In this document: piece by piece, positions 32,994 through 44,970 of the stretch
Layout of the letters: every line of letters starts with the position of its first letter
Position numbering within the stretch: position 1 is the first letter of the stretch
Source of the DNA: Falciphora oryzae
Lineage: Eukaryota; Ascomycota; Sordariomycetes; Magnaporthales; Magnaporthaceae
Assembly: GCA_000733355.1 (NCBI GenBank)
Contig: JNVV01000001.1
Location: forward strand, 4,118,069 to 4,182,068
Length of the DNA stretch: 64,000 nucleotides
Reading direction: 5' to 3'
Program-made: the position numbers and the translations under genes
The notes under the pieces: model-generated
Seen by the model: the letters and a program-made list of their open reading frames with translations, nothing else
Databases searched by the model: none
What the model was told of the DNA's origin: nothing

Positions 32994-33661
32994 TGATCAG
33001 GTCCTTGTGCCAACCAGAGCACGTGCCACCTCGCCCTCCGCCTTTTGTGCTACCTCGCGCGTCGTTTCTGCCACCGAGCTCAAAGCAAGATATTGACGAT
33101 TCTTGTGTCATCAAAGGCGCTGCTGCCCCAACACCTGTCGCGGAAAGTGACTGGCGCCGCCTACTCTCGCCGTGGCGCTAGGTGATCGGCCGTTTCTACA
33201 GTCTCTGGGGTTCATTCCCGATTTTCGGTTTTTAGTTACTAGTCGCCCTTTTTCTGCGTGTTTTCCCCCCTGCATTTCCACACGCAATACGGGATCACGA
33301 CGGGATACAAGGGACAACATGGATACAAGGGCGAGATAATAAGAATGTGGGGAAGGGAGGAGGTCTGAAGTCCTTAGTGGTCGGCAGGCAACAACATGTG
33401 GACGGAAACCTGGGTGGCAGGGCGCTGGAAAGGGAGCCTGGGATTTCGTTTGCTTATTATTATTTTTTTTTTTTGTTTTCACGTCGTACTCGGCTTTGAT
33501 GCTGCGTCTTTTCTGCTGCTGATTGATACCTTATGCAAATCGCCGATTATTCTTATTTTCGCCGCCCAGGCTCCTGGTTATGAAAGCCTCTCATGGGCAG
33601 CAATTGTGTCTTGCTGAAGCGCTTGTCGTCGAGCCTTGACTACAGGCCATACCATCCGGAC
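32994..33661. other. Convergent intergenic region
   Basis: 3' flanks of the AT-hook and aprataxin-like genes. No gene seen; a T run lies near 33464. Confidence 0.4.
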
Positions 33662-34381
33662 CTACTCCTTCTTCCACTCCTCAAACTCCTCAGCCATGTG
33701 CCTCTTGAGGGCCTCAAACTTGTTCCCAAAGTCCCGGTGGCACCTCCAGCAGACCAGCTGGTCCTTGGGATGCATCAAACCGCCCTGGTGACGGGGATCA
33801 TTAGGCGCCAGGGGGAAGTCGGCGAGGTCGACAAAGAAGTGCGTGTTGAAGGACAGGTAGTGGTTCTTCTTCTTCATGCTCGCGCCCGTCATGTCGGGCG
33901 ACATGACGTGGATGTGCAGGTGGTTCATGCTCGGCACAGCGTGCACGCCCACCCGCACCTCGGCCTCCCAGTCGCGGCCCTCGGGCAACTTCCCTTCTGC
34001 CTCCGCCTCCACCTCGCCGTTCAGGACGGCGTTCCGCGCCGCCTCGGCCGCGCTGTCCTGCCCCAGGCGCCGGCGCAGCTCGCCCGCGACCAGCCGGCGC
34101 AGGCGCGCGGCCTGGGCCTTGACCTCGGCCAGGAATTCCGGGTCGGAGCCGTCGAGCGCGTCGAAGGGGTGCAGGTGACGCACGGCGGCCGAGCGGGGCA
34201 GCAGCAGGCAGTGGATGAAGGATTTGGGGTACAGGTCGTGGATGGCGACGAAGCCGGGCGTGTGGAAGATGACGCGCGACGCCGGCCACGCCTCGGGCTC
34301 GTCCAGGTACGCGCCCAGGCCGGCCCGGCCCGGGAAGGCGGCGCGCAGGCGGGTGAGCTTGGCTTGTTGGGCGGCGTCCAT
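33662..34381 (-). CDS. Aprataxin-like adenylate hydrolase (HIT domain plus C2HE zinc finger)
   Basis: Single exon, 239 residues. Hnt3/aprataxin removes AMP from abortive DNA-ligation intermediates (5'-AMP ends) in the nucleus. The HIT fold begins FHTPGFVAIHDLYPKSFIHC. The catalytic histidine triad is NHLHIHVMSPDM near 150, followed by the family helix with KKKNHYLSFNT. The C-terminus has the C2HE zinc finger: CWRC, then a His and an acidic residue in KRHMAEEFEEW. No FHA domain is present at the N-terminus, as in other fungal Hnt3 proteins. An insert of about 25 acidic residues lies before the histidine triad. Confidence 0.92.
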   Translation of the reverse strand: MDAAQQAKLTRLRAAFPGRAGLGAYLDEPEAWPASRVIFHTPGFVAIHDLYPKSFIHCLLLPRSAAVRHLHPFDALDGSDPEFLAEVKAQAARLRRLVAGELRRRLGQDSAAEAARNAVLNGEVEAEAEGKLPEGRDWEAEVRVGVHAVPSMNHLHIHVMSPDMTGASMKKKNHYLSFNTHFFVDLADFPLAPNDPRHQGGLMHPKDQLVCWRCHRDFGNKFEALKRHMAEEFEEWKKE

Positions 34382-35098
34382 TTTGTTTTTTGGTCGTCAC
34401 AAAGTGGGCCGAGACAGGTGCCGCATGAACAGTCGCGGGACCATCGATTCGAGCGCTGCTGCTGCCTGTTGCCTGGTCGGCGACGCTTTCCGAGGCTGGC
34501 CGCTAGGCTGTGTAATCAAGCCCTAGGGGATCGAGCTTGAGACTGATGACTTGATGAAGAGTAAATTATGTAGAGAGGCTTAGATTGGTGCTTCGTGGTG
34601 ACTTACACCAGTGTTGGCTTGGGTTTGGGTGCAAATGCTTGAGGTCTGAAGCTCAGCATGGGGATCCCATTGAGTGGTCAGTGGACCCCGCTAAATTTAC
34701 GTACTTATAGTGAACATCAGTGTGATGAAGATGCCTGTCTTCCAATCATCGACCACTTTCATCCTCTGCAACAACTTGCCGACCAGGACAGCCACAAACT
34801 TCCTTTCCACGAGAGACTAGACAGAATGGGCCTCATATATGCAGTAGTATCATGAAGCTAACACTGCAAATGTGCAGGTCTTCATGCCGCGCCGCCACAA
34901 GACGAAGAATCCCAGGATGCATGTTGCTTCCACGGAGAAACCATGGAAGATACATATCGTCATTATGTCAAAATCAGCCTCCTTCCAGCCTCCAGCTCAT
35001 AAACTGACCCCAACGCAGTGAATCTCACACCCCTCCAAGGCTCCAACCCCACCCTTTATACATAACATATACGTGTATATACACCCAGCATACTAAAG
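34382..35098. other. Divergent intergenic region
   Basis: Between the starts of the aprataxin and SDR-like genes. No gene seen; TATA-like sequence (TTTATACATAACATATACGT) lies just upstream of the SDR ATG. Confidence 0.4.
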
Positions 35099-35923
35099 AT
35101 GCCCACAACCCTCATCCTCGGCGGCGCAGGCAAGCTGGCCCGGCAGCTGACAGCCCAGCTCCTGGCGCAGGAGTCGCACGTGGTGCACAGCCTGATCCGC
35201 GCCGGCGCCGACCCGTCGCAGGCCGACGAGCTGCGCCGCCTGGGCGTGCGGTCCGTCATCCCCCTCGACCTCGAGACCTGCACCGTCGACTCCCTCGCCG
35301 CCGCCATCGGGAGCGCCGACCCGGCCCCCGACACAGTCGTGTGGTGCGCGGGCGCGCCCTTCGGCGCCGACCCGGGCCGCGTCGACGCCGTCGACCACAT
35401 CGCCGCCGTCAAGGCCATGGACGCGTGCGCCCAGGCCAGCCAGGCTAGCAATGACGCCGCAGCAACGGCAAAAAGGTTCATCAGCGTCTCCATGCTCGAC
35501 CTGCGCGACCGCGAGCACAGGCCCGTCCCGCCCTGGTACACGCCCGACGACGTCGCGGGCAGCGACCGGCTCTGGGGCGGCGTCATGGGCGTCTGGGCGC
35601 GCGCCAAGCTCGCCGCCGACGCCGAGCTGTGCCGCGGCAACGGCCGGCGCGGGCTCGGCTTCACCATCGTGCGGCCGGGAGGCCTAGGACCTGCAGGGGA
35701 CGGGAAGGGCACCGTCGCCGCGGGGCGGGTCCCCGGGTGCTTGAGCGCCGCGGGCAGGAGGATGGTCAGCCGCGCCGACGTCGCTGCCGTCCTCGTCGAG
35801 TGCATCCGGGATAGGGCTACCGTTGGGCTCGCGTTTGATGTTGTGGGAGGCGACGAGCCCGTCTCGGACGCTATGGCCCGGGTTGCGCGTGACAAAGAGG
35901 ATACGTTTCAGGGGTTCTATTAG
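35099..35923 (+). CDS. NAD(P)-binding protein, atypical SDR
   Basis: Single exon, 274 residues. The N-terminus TTLILGGAGKLARQLTAQLL is a Rossmann dinucleotide-binding motif (GGxGxxx). Other landmarks are VVWCAGAPFG (strand 4), SVSMLDLRDREHRP, a WARAKLAADAEL stretch carrying the Lys at the active-site helix, and TIVRPGGLGPAG, the strand-6 signature of the NmrA/SDR-a5 type. MVSRADVAAVLVECI near 220 is also typical of this group. Usual size for the group. Substrate unknown: such proteins are either oxidoreductases or redox sensors. Confidence 0.8.
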   Translation: MPTTLILGGAGKLARQLTAQLLAQESHVVHSLIRAGADPSQADELRRLGVRSVIPLDLETCTVDSLAAAIGSADPAPDTVVWCAGAPFGADPGRVDAVDHIAAVKAMDACAQASQASNDAAATAKRFISVSMLDLRDREHRPVPPWYTPDDVAGSDRLWGGVMGVWARAKLAADAELCRGNGRRGLGFTIVRPGGLGPAGDGKGTVAAGRVPGCLSAAGRRMVSRADVAAVLVECIRDRATVGLAFDVVGGDEPVSDAMARVARDKEDTFQGFY

Positions 35924-36958
35924 CTTCTAATTTGGCAGCCATTATCAGACCAGTACGTTGAGCGTATACTCCATTGTCCGCACCGAGGTCAATTCCTCGA
36001 GCAGAAGAGGCGGGCTTGAGTGGGATACACGATAAGCCCGTCCGGTGCTTGGGATAGTGACCATTTGGCCGTGTTCTATGAATGCATGTACAGTCGGTAT
36101 AGCTGTCTCATCGCGAGTATGATACACTTTTTGCCTGCCTGCTCCTATGACAGCTCTAGGATGGATATTGTTCTTTCAGGCAGCCAGAACAGGAGAACAA
36201 CGGGGATCTGCCGTCTCATGAGACCATCTTGACCCATCAGGCACAGCTAACCTTCGGAGAAAACAAATGCTAATAACCCTCCTTCCATGGGGTAGCCTCT
36301 AACCCCCCTGTGCCATTTCTGCCCTTGGCCCGCAACTATAAAGCCTAACCCTGGGTACTTCCTATGCAAACGAGGCCGGCCGAGAGCAACAACAGCGGTT
36401 GCCTCACTAGACAATGTAGAGAGACAGCCAGGGAGAATATGAAAGCTTTGGAATGTGGAGAGAAAATCAAAGGCTTGAACAATAAAGCAAGGAATACATT
36501 AAGCATGGGAATAATGAAGTAAATAGGAATGAAATAGCAAGGGTGGCTTGGTGTTCCATCATACATCGAAATAGACTCCTTAACGCGTTTTGCTCCATAC
36601 CTAAGCCTGGTCCCTCCATTTCGTTTTTGTTTTCACGACTCCTCTGGCATGACTTCCCTGAGAAAATAACGCCACGCCGCATCCTAAGTATCGACGAAAG
36701 ACGCCCACGCCAAACATCAGGCCCAAAGACCCACAGACAGAGCCACCGACACACTCTCCTATCCTGCCGAGTTTGAGGAGGGTTGAGACAGAGTGATGAG
36801 CCCAGCGGCGTTGCTGATTTGAAATAAACAATAGGGTTTAAAGAAGAATAGCAAGAAAAGTAGGAGCAACGAGAAAGTCCAGAAACCACCCGAAGCAAGA
36901 CACGACTAGATGTGTCAAGCAGGACCTGATAGAACGCCAACTTCCACCATTCTTGGTG
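35924..36958. other. Convergent intergenic region
   Basis: 3' flanks of the SDR and second AT-hook genes, unusually long (about 1 kb). No gene with support; several short frames on both strands look random. Confidence 0.4.
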
Positions 36959-38305
36959 TCAGGCGTATTTGCTCGGCCTCCCCCGCCGGCGCTTAGTGGG
37001 AGGTGGGTTATCCTCTGCCCTCCCTGGCGCCTCCGCCTTGGGACTTTCCTCACTTGACCCAGGCGGCCTTGGGTATGTCCCTGAGGGAGCGGAGTAGCCG
37101 TATGAGGATGCGGCTGTCGAGGATTGCGCATCTGTCTGCCCGCCAGGGAGCGGAGGGTATTGGGACGTATACTCAACCTTCCCGTTCGATTGCTGATGTG
37201 CTTGTTGTTGCTGTTGCTGTTGGTGCTGCTCGTGTTCCTGCTGCGGCTGGCCTAGGGTTTGGGACTGGGTGCTCGGGCTCCCCTGCGTGGAGTCGACATC
37301 GGGGGGCGGCCTCGGGGCCCAGTCAGGGAGCGGATCGTACATGGCGGCAGCGACCTTCCAGTCACCTAGCCGGATGAGTTCGTGCAGCTTGTCGTTGAGC
37401 CAGGTGCAGCCATCCGTGTAGCACTTAGCACTCGGATAGAAGTTGGGGTTGGCGATCGATTGCTCGGTGATCATCGCCATGCGCTCATCCTGGGGCTGCT
37501 CCTCGGTGCCAGCCATGTGCATGCGACCAGCAGCCCAGCGGGCAAAGTTGTATAGGTCGTGGGGTAGCAAGTGGGACTTGTAGTGGCCCTGTAGGTTGTA
37601 CACGCGCATCATGGCCCAGACAGGGCCTGATATGGTCTCCTCCAGGATGCGCCAGGCCGTGTTGAACCGGGCGCTGCAGATCAGAGCCATGACTGTCCCG
37701 TCGGGCGGGAAGGTGGCCACGTTGAACTGCTGTGTGAGCTCAGCGTAGCAGTTGGTGGCAGTCGCGATCGCCTCCGTCTGCGCTAGCCATGGATCCAATG
37801 TGTCGGGGCCCGCAAGAAGCAACTTTTCGGCGTCGTACCTGAAGCGCGGCTTGGGTTGCTGGTTCGGGTCCGGGGCGACGACCCCTACTGCGGCGGCGGC
37901 GACGGCTGCTGCTGCTGCCGCCGCCGCCGCTGCTGGATCTACAGCTCCATCGTGTACGTGGTTTTCGTGTTTTATGTTCGCGTTGGCGTCGGCGATGCCG
38001 GCGTGTGCTGCCTGGGCGACGGCGGCGGCAACCTCGGCAGCGAGCTGGCCCTCGGCGGAATGAGACGCGTCGGCGATGCTGTCGTCGTCGGCGTCCTCGT
38101 CGTCGGGGCCGCCGGGAGTGTCGGCTTCTGCGTCGGACTGCAGGTCGCGCAGGGCCTCGACGGGGTCGCGCTGGAAGGCCTGTGCCGGCGACTTGAGTGG
38201 TGTTGGCAGCGTCAGGCCGTGGGCGGGCATCGGAACTGGAACTGGACCCCGCTTGGGATCCTCGTCGCGCTTAGATGCAGAGCGAAATCCTGGAGCAGTC
38301 TCCAT
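36959..38305 (-). CDS. Conserved fungal protein with C-terminal AT-hook
   Basis: Single exon, 448 residues from the ATG at 38305. The N-terminal third is acidic with a long Ala run (near 38000-37880 on the plus strand). The ordered middle (PRFRYDAEKLLLAGPDTLDP to LGDWKVAAAMYDPLPDWAPR) is rich in Trp, Tyr and His and looks like a conserved alpha-helical domain I cannot name. The C-terminal third is Gln/Pro/Ser-rich and ends KRRRGRPSKYA, a single AT-hook at the last residues. A nuclear DNA-binding role is inferred. The frame stays open 102 codons above the chosen Met but crosses an A31 tract, so that part is taken as leader. Confidence 0.75.
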   Translation of the reverse strand: METAPGFRSASKRDEDPKRGPVPVPMPAHGLTLPTPLKSPAQAFQRDPVEALRDLQSDAEADTPGGPDDEDADDDSIADASHSAEGQLAAEVAAAVAQAAHAGIADANANIKHENHVHDGAVDPAAAAAAAAAAVAAAAVGVVAPDPNQQPKPRFRYDAEKLLLAGPDTLDPWLAQTEAIATATNCYAELTQQFNVATFPPDGTVMALICSARFNTAWRILEETISGPVWAMMRVYNLQGHYKSHLLPHDLYNFARWAAGRMHMAGTEEQPQDERMAMITEQSIANPNFYPSAKCYTDGCTWLNDKLHELIRLGDWKVAAAMYDPLPDWAPRPPPDVDSTQGSPSTQSQTLGQPQQEHEQHQQQQQQQAHQQSNGKVEYTSQYPPLPGGQTDAQSSTAASSYGYSAPSGTYPRPPGSSEESPKAEAPGRAEDNPPPTKRRRGRPSKYA

Positions 38306-38484
38306 TGATTTTTGGTGGGTCACTGGGACGACCTCGCGGGCTGCTAAACTGCTGGTGGTGGTGCCAAATCGATGCCAGCACGACGCACACTCTGTGGCAT
38401 TACCGGAAAGACGCGACTCGGGCGTCGGCCTCGGGGCTGGAGGGGAGGGGCGGGGGTGGTGGAAGAGACAGTGAAACCACGGGG

Positions 38485-38519
<35 letters not shown>

Positions 38520-39515
38520 CTTCGTGTTAATTGTCGGCGAACTCTCAATCCGACAATCTGGCGGTTGGCGATCATCCAGAGCTGGCCTTGCGTGTCCAGG
38601 GAGCCCTGCAAGTAAATAAACGGATCTCCTGAGTGGGGAATTCAGGCCTTTGGCCAGCGCGGCCAGAAGCCGTCTGTGCTTCGCAGAGGGTGTGACGCAC
38701 GTGCCTCCAATCAAAGCAGCGGCGGCGGAAGGTTTTCCGATGGTCGGCAAAATCCCGGCGTACAAGGAAGCACGAGGTGCCCGATTCGTGGTTGCTGTTT
38801 TCGGTTTTCTATGTAGCTCTGCTCCTTCTACATCCTTCTCTCGGCAGCCTGGTCAAAAAAAGCAAACGCCAGGGGGCAAAGGAAAGGTGTTTGCGGCCCA
38901 AGACGTTGGCAGCATCGATAAAGCGTGCAAATCAGCCTCGGGCCTCCAATCATGTTGAATTACTTTCAAATTTGCGCTGAGCTCACTTCACTGCCTGCTC
39001 AGCGCGCCGCTGCTCGCGTCGTCGAAAATCACTGCACTGGCCAGCCTAGGGCTCCGCAGCTATTTGTGGAGTCAAACAGGCGCGGCCAATCGGGAGGCGC
39101 CACTAGACCGCCAGAACCTGGGACGGCCCCACAATTTGAGACAGCTACTGTGGGCGGGAGGCACGGTGGAATGCTGCAGACTCGAGGAGCAGCCCGTCGA
39201 AGTGGTAAAAGGCGCGGGCCCAGTGTGTGTGATTACCATAATCACTGGAAGGCTCTATTGAAAGCCGGTTGCCTGACGATAGGCGAAGAAGAACCTAGGG
39301 AAATAACGCTTACAAAGGAAATTTAAACCCCAAAAAAAAAGGAAACAAAAGAGAAAAGAAAAGCAAGGAAAAAAGAAAGGAGATAAGAAGAAGCAAAAAA
39401 GGAAAGGCGCGGTCGGGAATTTCTTCCTTTTTCCCAAAGGAAAAAAACCCGTGGTCAGCGGCCCGGCCAGCGACATCGTCCCGTGCACTCACCCCCAAAT
39501 CCCGCACTGACCGCC
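38306..39515. other. Divergent promoter region with A31 tract
   Basis: Between the starts of the second AT-hook gene and the helicase gene. A run of 31 A (38485-38515) lies 180 bp upstream of the former. A purine-rich stretch (39330-39410, A/G) lies upstream of the latter. No gene seen. Confidence 0.5.
38485..38515 (+). repeat. A31 homopolymer
   Basis: Thirty-one consecutive A, the longest homopolymer in the window. It reads as T31 in the direction of the adjacent minus-strand gene. Confidence 0.9.
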
Positions 39516-42500
39516 ATGGTGAAAAAGGGCAAAGATAAGAGCGGCGGCGGCTCCAGCAAGACCCCGGCTCAGGCTCCGGCTGCTGCCTCTGCGTCTTCCA
39601 GCAAGGCCGCCAAGGCCAAGAAGCCCCCCGCTGAGGACGATTTCATTGTCTTCACAACCTCCACCAAAGATGGTGACGGGAAGGGCAGGAGAGGCGGCGG
39701 CGGAGGCGGAGGAGGGTCGGGCTCAGGGGCGGGTGGCAGCGGTGTCGCTGGCGAGGCGGCTGATGGCCCGCCCAAGCCAACGGTGAAGCAGATCATCGGC
39801 GGCTCCTCGTGGACCGGCAAGCTGCCCGTCAACCTGCTCTCAGAGCACTGCCAGAAGATGAAGTGGGAGAGGCCCGACTATGACACTGTAAGGAAACTTG
39901 TCGACTGTCGCCATCGAGCACTGCCAGCAACAGCCTTCCTCTTACCTATTCATGATCCATAGCTCTTCTCCCATATCAACAATCCATGTTAATGCCGCAT
40001 TCTAGCGCAAAACAAAGGAGGGCTTCTCCGTCTTCGTCCGCCTCGCCGCCAAGAACCCAAAGACGGGCGAGATGGTCAAGCTGGAGCCCTTCAAGCTGCC
40101 GCCCAGCCACGTGCACCTGGCCCACAAGCCCACGGCCCTCGAGGCCAAGCACTTTGCCGCCACCTACGCCCTCTTCCGCGTCTGCAGCATGAAGAACATG
40201 CACATGATGCTGCCCCCGGACTACCGCTCCCTCTGGCGCGACGAGTTCCAGGCCCTCAAGAAGGAGGACGCCAAGGAGGGCAAGGGCTGGATGTACGAGG
40301 CCGACCCCTTCGCCGCCCTGCGCGAGCGCGAGGAGGCCAAGGCCGCAAAGGAGAAGCTGCGCGCCCAGCAGCAGGCCGTCAGGGAGAAGGCCGCTAGCCT
40401 GCCCGGCGCCGCGGGGCTCGTGTTGAGGAGCAACGCTGCAAACTCTGCGAGCAACAGCAGGTCAGGCTCTCCGAGCGGCCGAGGCAAGGGAGGCGGAGGC
40501 GGAGGAGGGAGAGGCGGGTTCGACCCGATGAGGGGCTGGACGACGGCGCCCAAGATCGAGATGGGCAACAAGACGCGCTCGCTGATCGAGGGCCTGCTGC
40601 GGCGCCTGTCGGTGTGGAACCCCAACGGCATCGCCATGGACCCTGCGCAAAAGGCGGCCGTCGTGGCGTCGCTGAAGGAGCTGGGCTTCCGCGAGAGCCA
40701 CGTCGAGGAGGCGGTCGAGGAGTGCAAGGACCGCGAGGAGACGCTCGAGTGGCTGCTCATCCACGTGCCCGAGGACGACCTGCCGCGCTGGGCCCTCCCC
40801 GAGAGCTACACTGCCGGCGTCACTGTGGGCGCCACAGACCTTAAGAGGGAGGGTGCCATCAAGAGGCTGGCCCAGTCTGGCTACTCGGCCGAGCTGTGTA
40901 AGAAGGTCTTTGATGAGTCTGGAGGCGATGAGGGTCGGGCAGCTGAGGCTCTACAAAGGGTCCTTTTGTCTAGCGGGAACCCCCCTGAAGGTGATGCTGC
41001 TGCCTCCACGGATGATGCGACCGAGTCCTGGCGGGAGCCTGACGAAATTTGGGCCGAAGAGATGGAGAGCCTCGAGTCTGTGTTCGGCGAGCTGTTCAGC
41101 CGCCCAAGCGCCGACGTGTGCCAAATCAGGCTTGAGGATGTCAAAGTCGGGCCTGTCAAGGACGCAGAGACGTTCATACAGTTCCGCAAGTCGCCACACT
41201 ACCCGGCGCAGCTGATTCTCTCCGTGGTTGCGCCCCTGCCCGCCTACATCAAGCTCAGCATCATCAAGCGGGCGCTTGCCTACATGGACGAGTCACTCAG
41301 GGGTGAGGAGACCAAGATCTACTTTGTTGTCTCGTGGGTGCAGGAATGCATCAACGACATCATCAACCGGCCGGGCCCGCTACGCGACATCGCTGCCGTG
41401 GCCTCTGCAGCGTCAGAGGAGAAGCCCTCGTCGGTCCGGAGGGCGGTTGGCCGCGGAAAGGGGCGGCGGGCAAAACCCATCAGCTGGGTGCCCGACAGCG
41501 CCAGCAAGGACGAGTGGCTCCGGCGGCAGGAGGCGCCGGCGTACCGCAAGATGCTGGGCCAGCGGCAGAAGCTGCCGGCGTGGCAGATGCGGGACGAGCT
41601 CGTGGCCACGGTCATGGAGAACCAGGTCACCATCATCGCGGGAGAGACGGGCTCGGGCAAGTCTACGCAGTCGGTGCAGTTCATCCTCGACGACCTGTAC
41701 TCGCGCGGCCTCGGCTACGCGGCCAACATGATCGTGACGCAGCCGCGGCGAATCTCGGCGCTGGGGCTGGCGGACCGCGTCAGCGAGGAGCGCTGCTGCC
41801 CCGGCGTGGGCCACGAGGTCGGCTACTCGATCAGGGGCGAGACCAAGACCGGCCCGCGCACGCGCATTACCTTTGTGACCACAGGTGTACTGCTCAGGCG
41901 ACTTCAGGTATCGGGCGGGCGCGTCGAGGATGTAGCGGCGTCGCTCGCCGACGTGAGCCACGTCGTCATCGACGAGGTCCACGAGCGCAGCCTCGACACG
42001 GACCTGCTGCTCAGCATCCTGCGCGACGTGCTGCGCCAGGGCCGCCGCCGCGACCTCAAGCTCATCCTCATGAGCGCCACGCTCGACTCGGCCACGTTCC
42101 GCAACTACTTTGTCGAGGACGGCCTCAGCGTCGGCATGGTCGAGATCGCCGGCCGGACCTTCCCCGTGACCGACTACTACCTCGACGACGTCATCCGCAT
42201 GACCGAGTTCGGCACCGCCAACGTGCGCGCCGAAGCCGACCCCGTGGCCAAGGCCATCCAGAACCTGGGCTCGCGCATCAACTACAACCTGCTGCTCGAG
42301 ACGGCAAAAGCCATCGACGAGGACCTGTCCATCCGCAAGAAGAGCGGCGGCATCCTCATCTTCCTGACGGGCGTCGCCGAGATCAACCGCGCCTGCGCCA
42401 TGCTCCGCGCCGTGAGCTGCCTGCACGTCCTGCCCCTGCACGCCTCGCTCGAGACGCGCGAGCAGCGCAAGGTGTTCGCGCCCCCGCCGCCCGGCAAGCG

Positions 42501-43967
42501 CAAGGTCGTCGTGGCCACCAACGTGGCCGAGACGTCCATCACCATCGACGACATCGTCGTCGTCGTCGACACGGGGAAAGTCAAGGAGACGAGCTACGAC
42601 GCCGTCACGAACATGCGCCGCCTCGAGGAGTCCTTCGCCTCGCTGGCCGCCTGCCGCCAGCGCCGCGGCCGCGCGGGCCGCGTCCAGGAGGGCGAGTGCT
42701 ACAAGCTCTACACGCGCAAGCTCGAGGCCACCATGCCCGAGCGGCCCGAGCCCGAGATGCGCCGCGTCCCGCTCGAGCAGCTCTGCCTCTCGGTCCGCGC
42801 CATGGGCGTCGCCGACGTCCGCGCCTTCCTGGCCCGCGCCCCGACCCCGCCCGAGGCCGCCGCCGTCGACGGCGCCCTGGCCCTGCTCCGCCGCATGGGC
42901 TGCCTCGATGGCGACGAGCTCACCGCCCTGGGCCGCCAGCTAGCCGCCATCCCCGCCGACTTGCGCTGCGGCAAGCTCATGGTCTACGGCGCCGTCTTCG
43001 GCTGCCTCGACGGCTGCGTCTCCATCGCCGCCCTGCTCAGCGGCGGCAGGGGCGTCTTCGTCTCCCCGCCCGACAAGCGCGACGCCGCCCGCGAGGCCCG
43101 CGCCAGGTTCGCGGCGGGCGACGGCGACCTGCTCACCGACCTGCGCGCCCTGCAGGCCTGGGACGAGCTCTCGCGCGACCCGGCCGTCCCGCCCCGCCAG
43201 GTCCGCGCCTTCTGCGACGACAACTTCCTCTCGCACCAGACTCTCTCTGACGTCGCCTCGGCCCGCACCCAGTACTACCAGTCGCTGATGGAGCTGGGGC
43301 TCGTGTCGTGGGCCGAGGCCGGCGAGCAGCAGCAGCGTCAAAAGCAGTCACAGAACCTGCCCTTGCTGCGCGCACTGACGGCGTCCGCCTTTGCGCCCCA
43401 GATCGCACGCATCCAGTTCCCGGACAAGAAGTTCGCCACGTCCATGTCGGGCGCCGTCGAGCTCGACCCGGAGGCCAAGACCATCCGCTACTACACCCAG
43501 GACCACGGCCGCGCCTTCGTCCACCCCAGCAGCACCCTCTTCGACAGCGAGGGCTTCTCGGGCAACGCCGCCTTCCTGTCTTACTTCTCCATCATCTCCA
43601 CGTCCAAAGTCTTCATAAGGGATCTTACGCGTAAGCAGTCGGAAAAGAAAACTCCAATTTCTCCACACAAAAAAAAAAAAAAAAAAGGCACACAAAGCTA
43701 ACACGGAATAATGCAGCATTCAACGCGTATACGCTCCTCATGTTTGCCGGTGCCATTGAGCTGGATACCCTTGGCCGTGGGCTGGTCGTCGATGGTTGGC
43801 TGCGGCTGCGGGGTTGGGCTCGTATAGGAGTGTTGATTTCGCGTCTGCGCGGTATGGTCGACGATGTTATCGCTCTCAAGGTCGACAACCCGTCTCTGGA
43901 GCTTGCAGATAATGACGTCGTCAGAGCCGTCATCAAGCTGGTAGAGTTTGACGGATTGGATGCCTAA
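39516..43967 (+). CDS. DEAH-box RNA helicase, DHX57/DHX29-like
   Basis: Three exons (39516-39887, 40006-43630 and 43717-43967; introns 118 and 86 nt) give 1415 residues. After a low-complexity Lys/Ala/Gly N-terminus come a UBA-like segment near 343-385 (LKELGFRESHVEEAVEECKD), an RWD domain near 470-575 (EEMESLESVFGELF), and the helicase core. The core shows Walker A GETGSGKST near 670, DEVHERSLDTD near 779 (DEVH in place of DEAH), SAT near 813 and QRRGRAGR near 1009. HA2 and an OB-fold end the protein with LTPFNAYTLLMFAGAIELD across the last splice. The UBA-RWD-helicase order matches human DHX57 and yeast YLR419W, probably ribosome-associated. The second intron holds an A18 run. Confidence 0.92.
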
Positions 43968-44970
43968 AAGGTCGGCTAGTTAGGAGGACATGTGATTTAA
44001 GCGGCAACCCATCATACCTTGGGTAGGGGTTTTATAAAATAGACGACTAGACTTTGCGCAACTTGAACAGAGCAGCGCATTCGATCTCGAAAGCGTGTGC
44101 GATTTGATGGTTTACAAATCAAAGCAAATGCAAATGGACATGCAGAGATCACTAGAGTATGAGTTTACAAATAATTTAGAATCGATTCGTTTTGGTGTTG
44201 GTAATCGTGACAAGCCGTAAACGGGCGATACGAACTCGACAGCGTCTCCGACTTGATCGATACTACAGGGGGGGTGTTTGCAAACCTCGAAAATGCCAAC
44301 GACCACTTGGTCCCAGGCTTCAACTCTTCAAGATATCCGCAACACTGTTAAATGGGGTGTTTTAGACTTTTCGCCGGGGCATCGCTCTTCCCGTCATGCA
44401 CTAGCTGACAATCGATGTTTCCACCGGCAAGTCTCAGTCTGCCAGACTGCCCGTCTTACCCCCTCTGCCGTCTCCCACCATCGGCCTTAGGGCCGAGGCG
44501 GGATGGTGCGCGACGTGTTTCCGCATCGTGCCGGCGGGGCTCGGCGGTGGGTGCGCGCCTACTGGGCGCGTCCCGCTGGGCTCGCGATTTAATTTCTCGC
44601 GCTTCTTTTCTCCAGGGTTGGAGCTTTAAAGCAACCATTAAAGACCCTGGTCCTCTCACATCCTTCCATTCCGCATTAACATCTTTCATCTTCGCTTGTG
44701 TCCTCAACACTGCATTGGGCTGGAGCTTTTAAGCTACCAAAGGGCCCGTCTTCTCGTTCTCGCCTGTCGGCAAAAAATGCAGAAAATAACAAACGCCGGT
44801 AGGGGTAGGGGTGTAGGGGGTTCGGGGAAAGGGGTGTGCTACCAACCAGGATGGCTGTTTTTGTGATGTGAAAATTGTGACAACATATTTTGTTGGGGGG
44901 TTGAGGAGGGGAGGCCCGATTGCCTGCTCCCCAAAAGGATCTGCGACAAGACCAGCCCGACTATAACGCT
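43968..44970. other. Convergent intergenic region
   Basis: 3' flanks of the helicase and importin alpha genes. No gene seen. GGAGCTTTAAAGC (about 44625) and GGAGCTTTTAAGC (about 44723) form a spaced near-repeat. Confidence 0.4.

Noticed and set aside
41334..43250. Long alternative frame inside the helicase gene
   Set aside because: Arg/Pro/Ala-rich shadow frame of a GC-rich gene with complete helicase motifs in the main frame.
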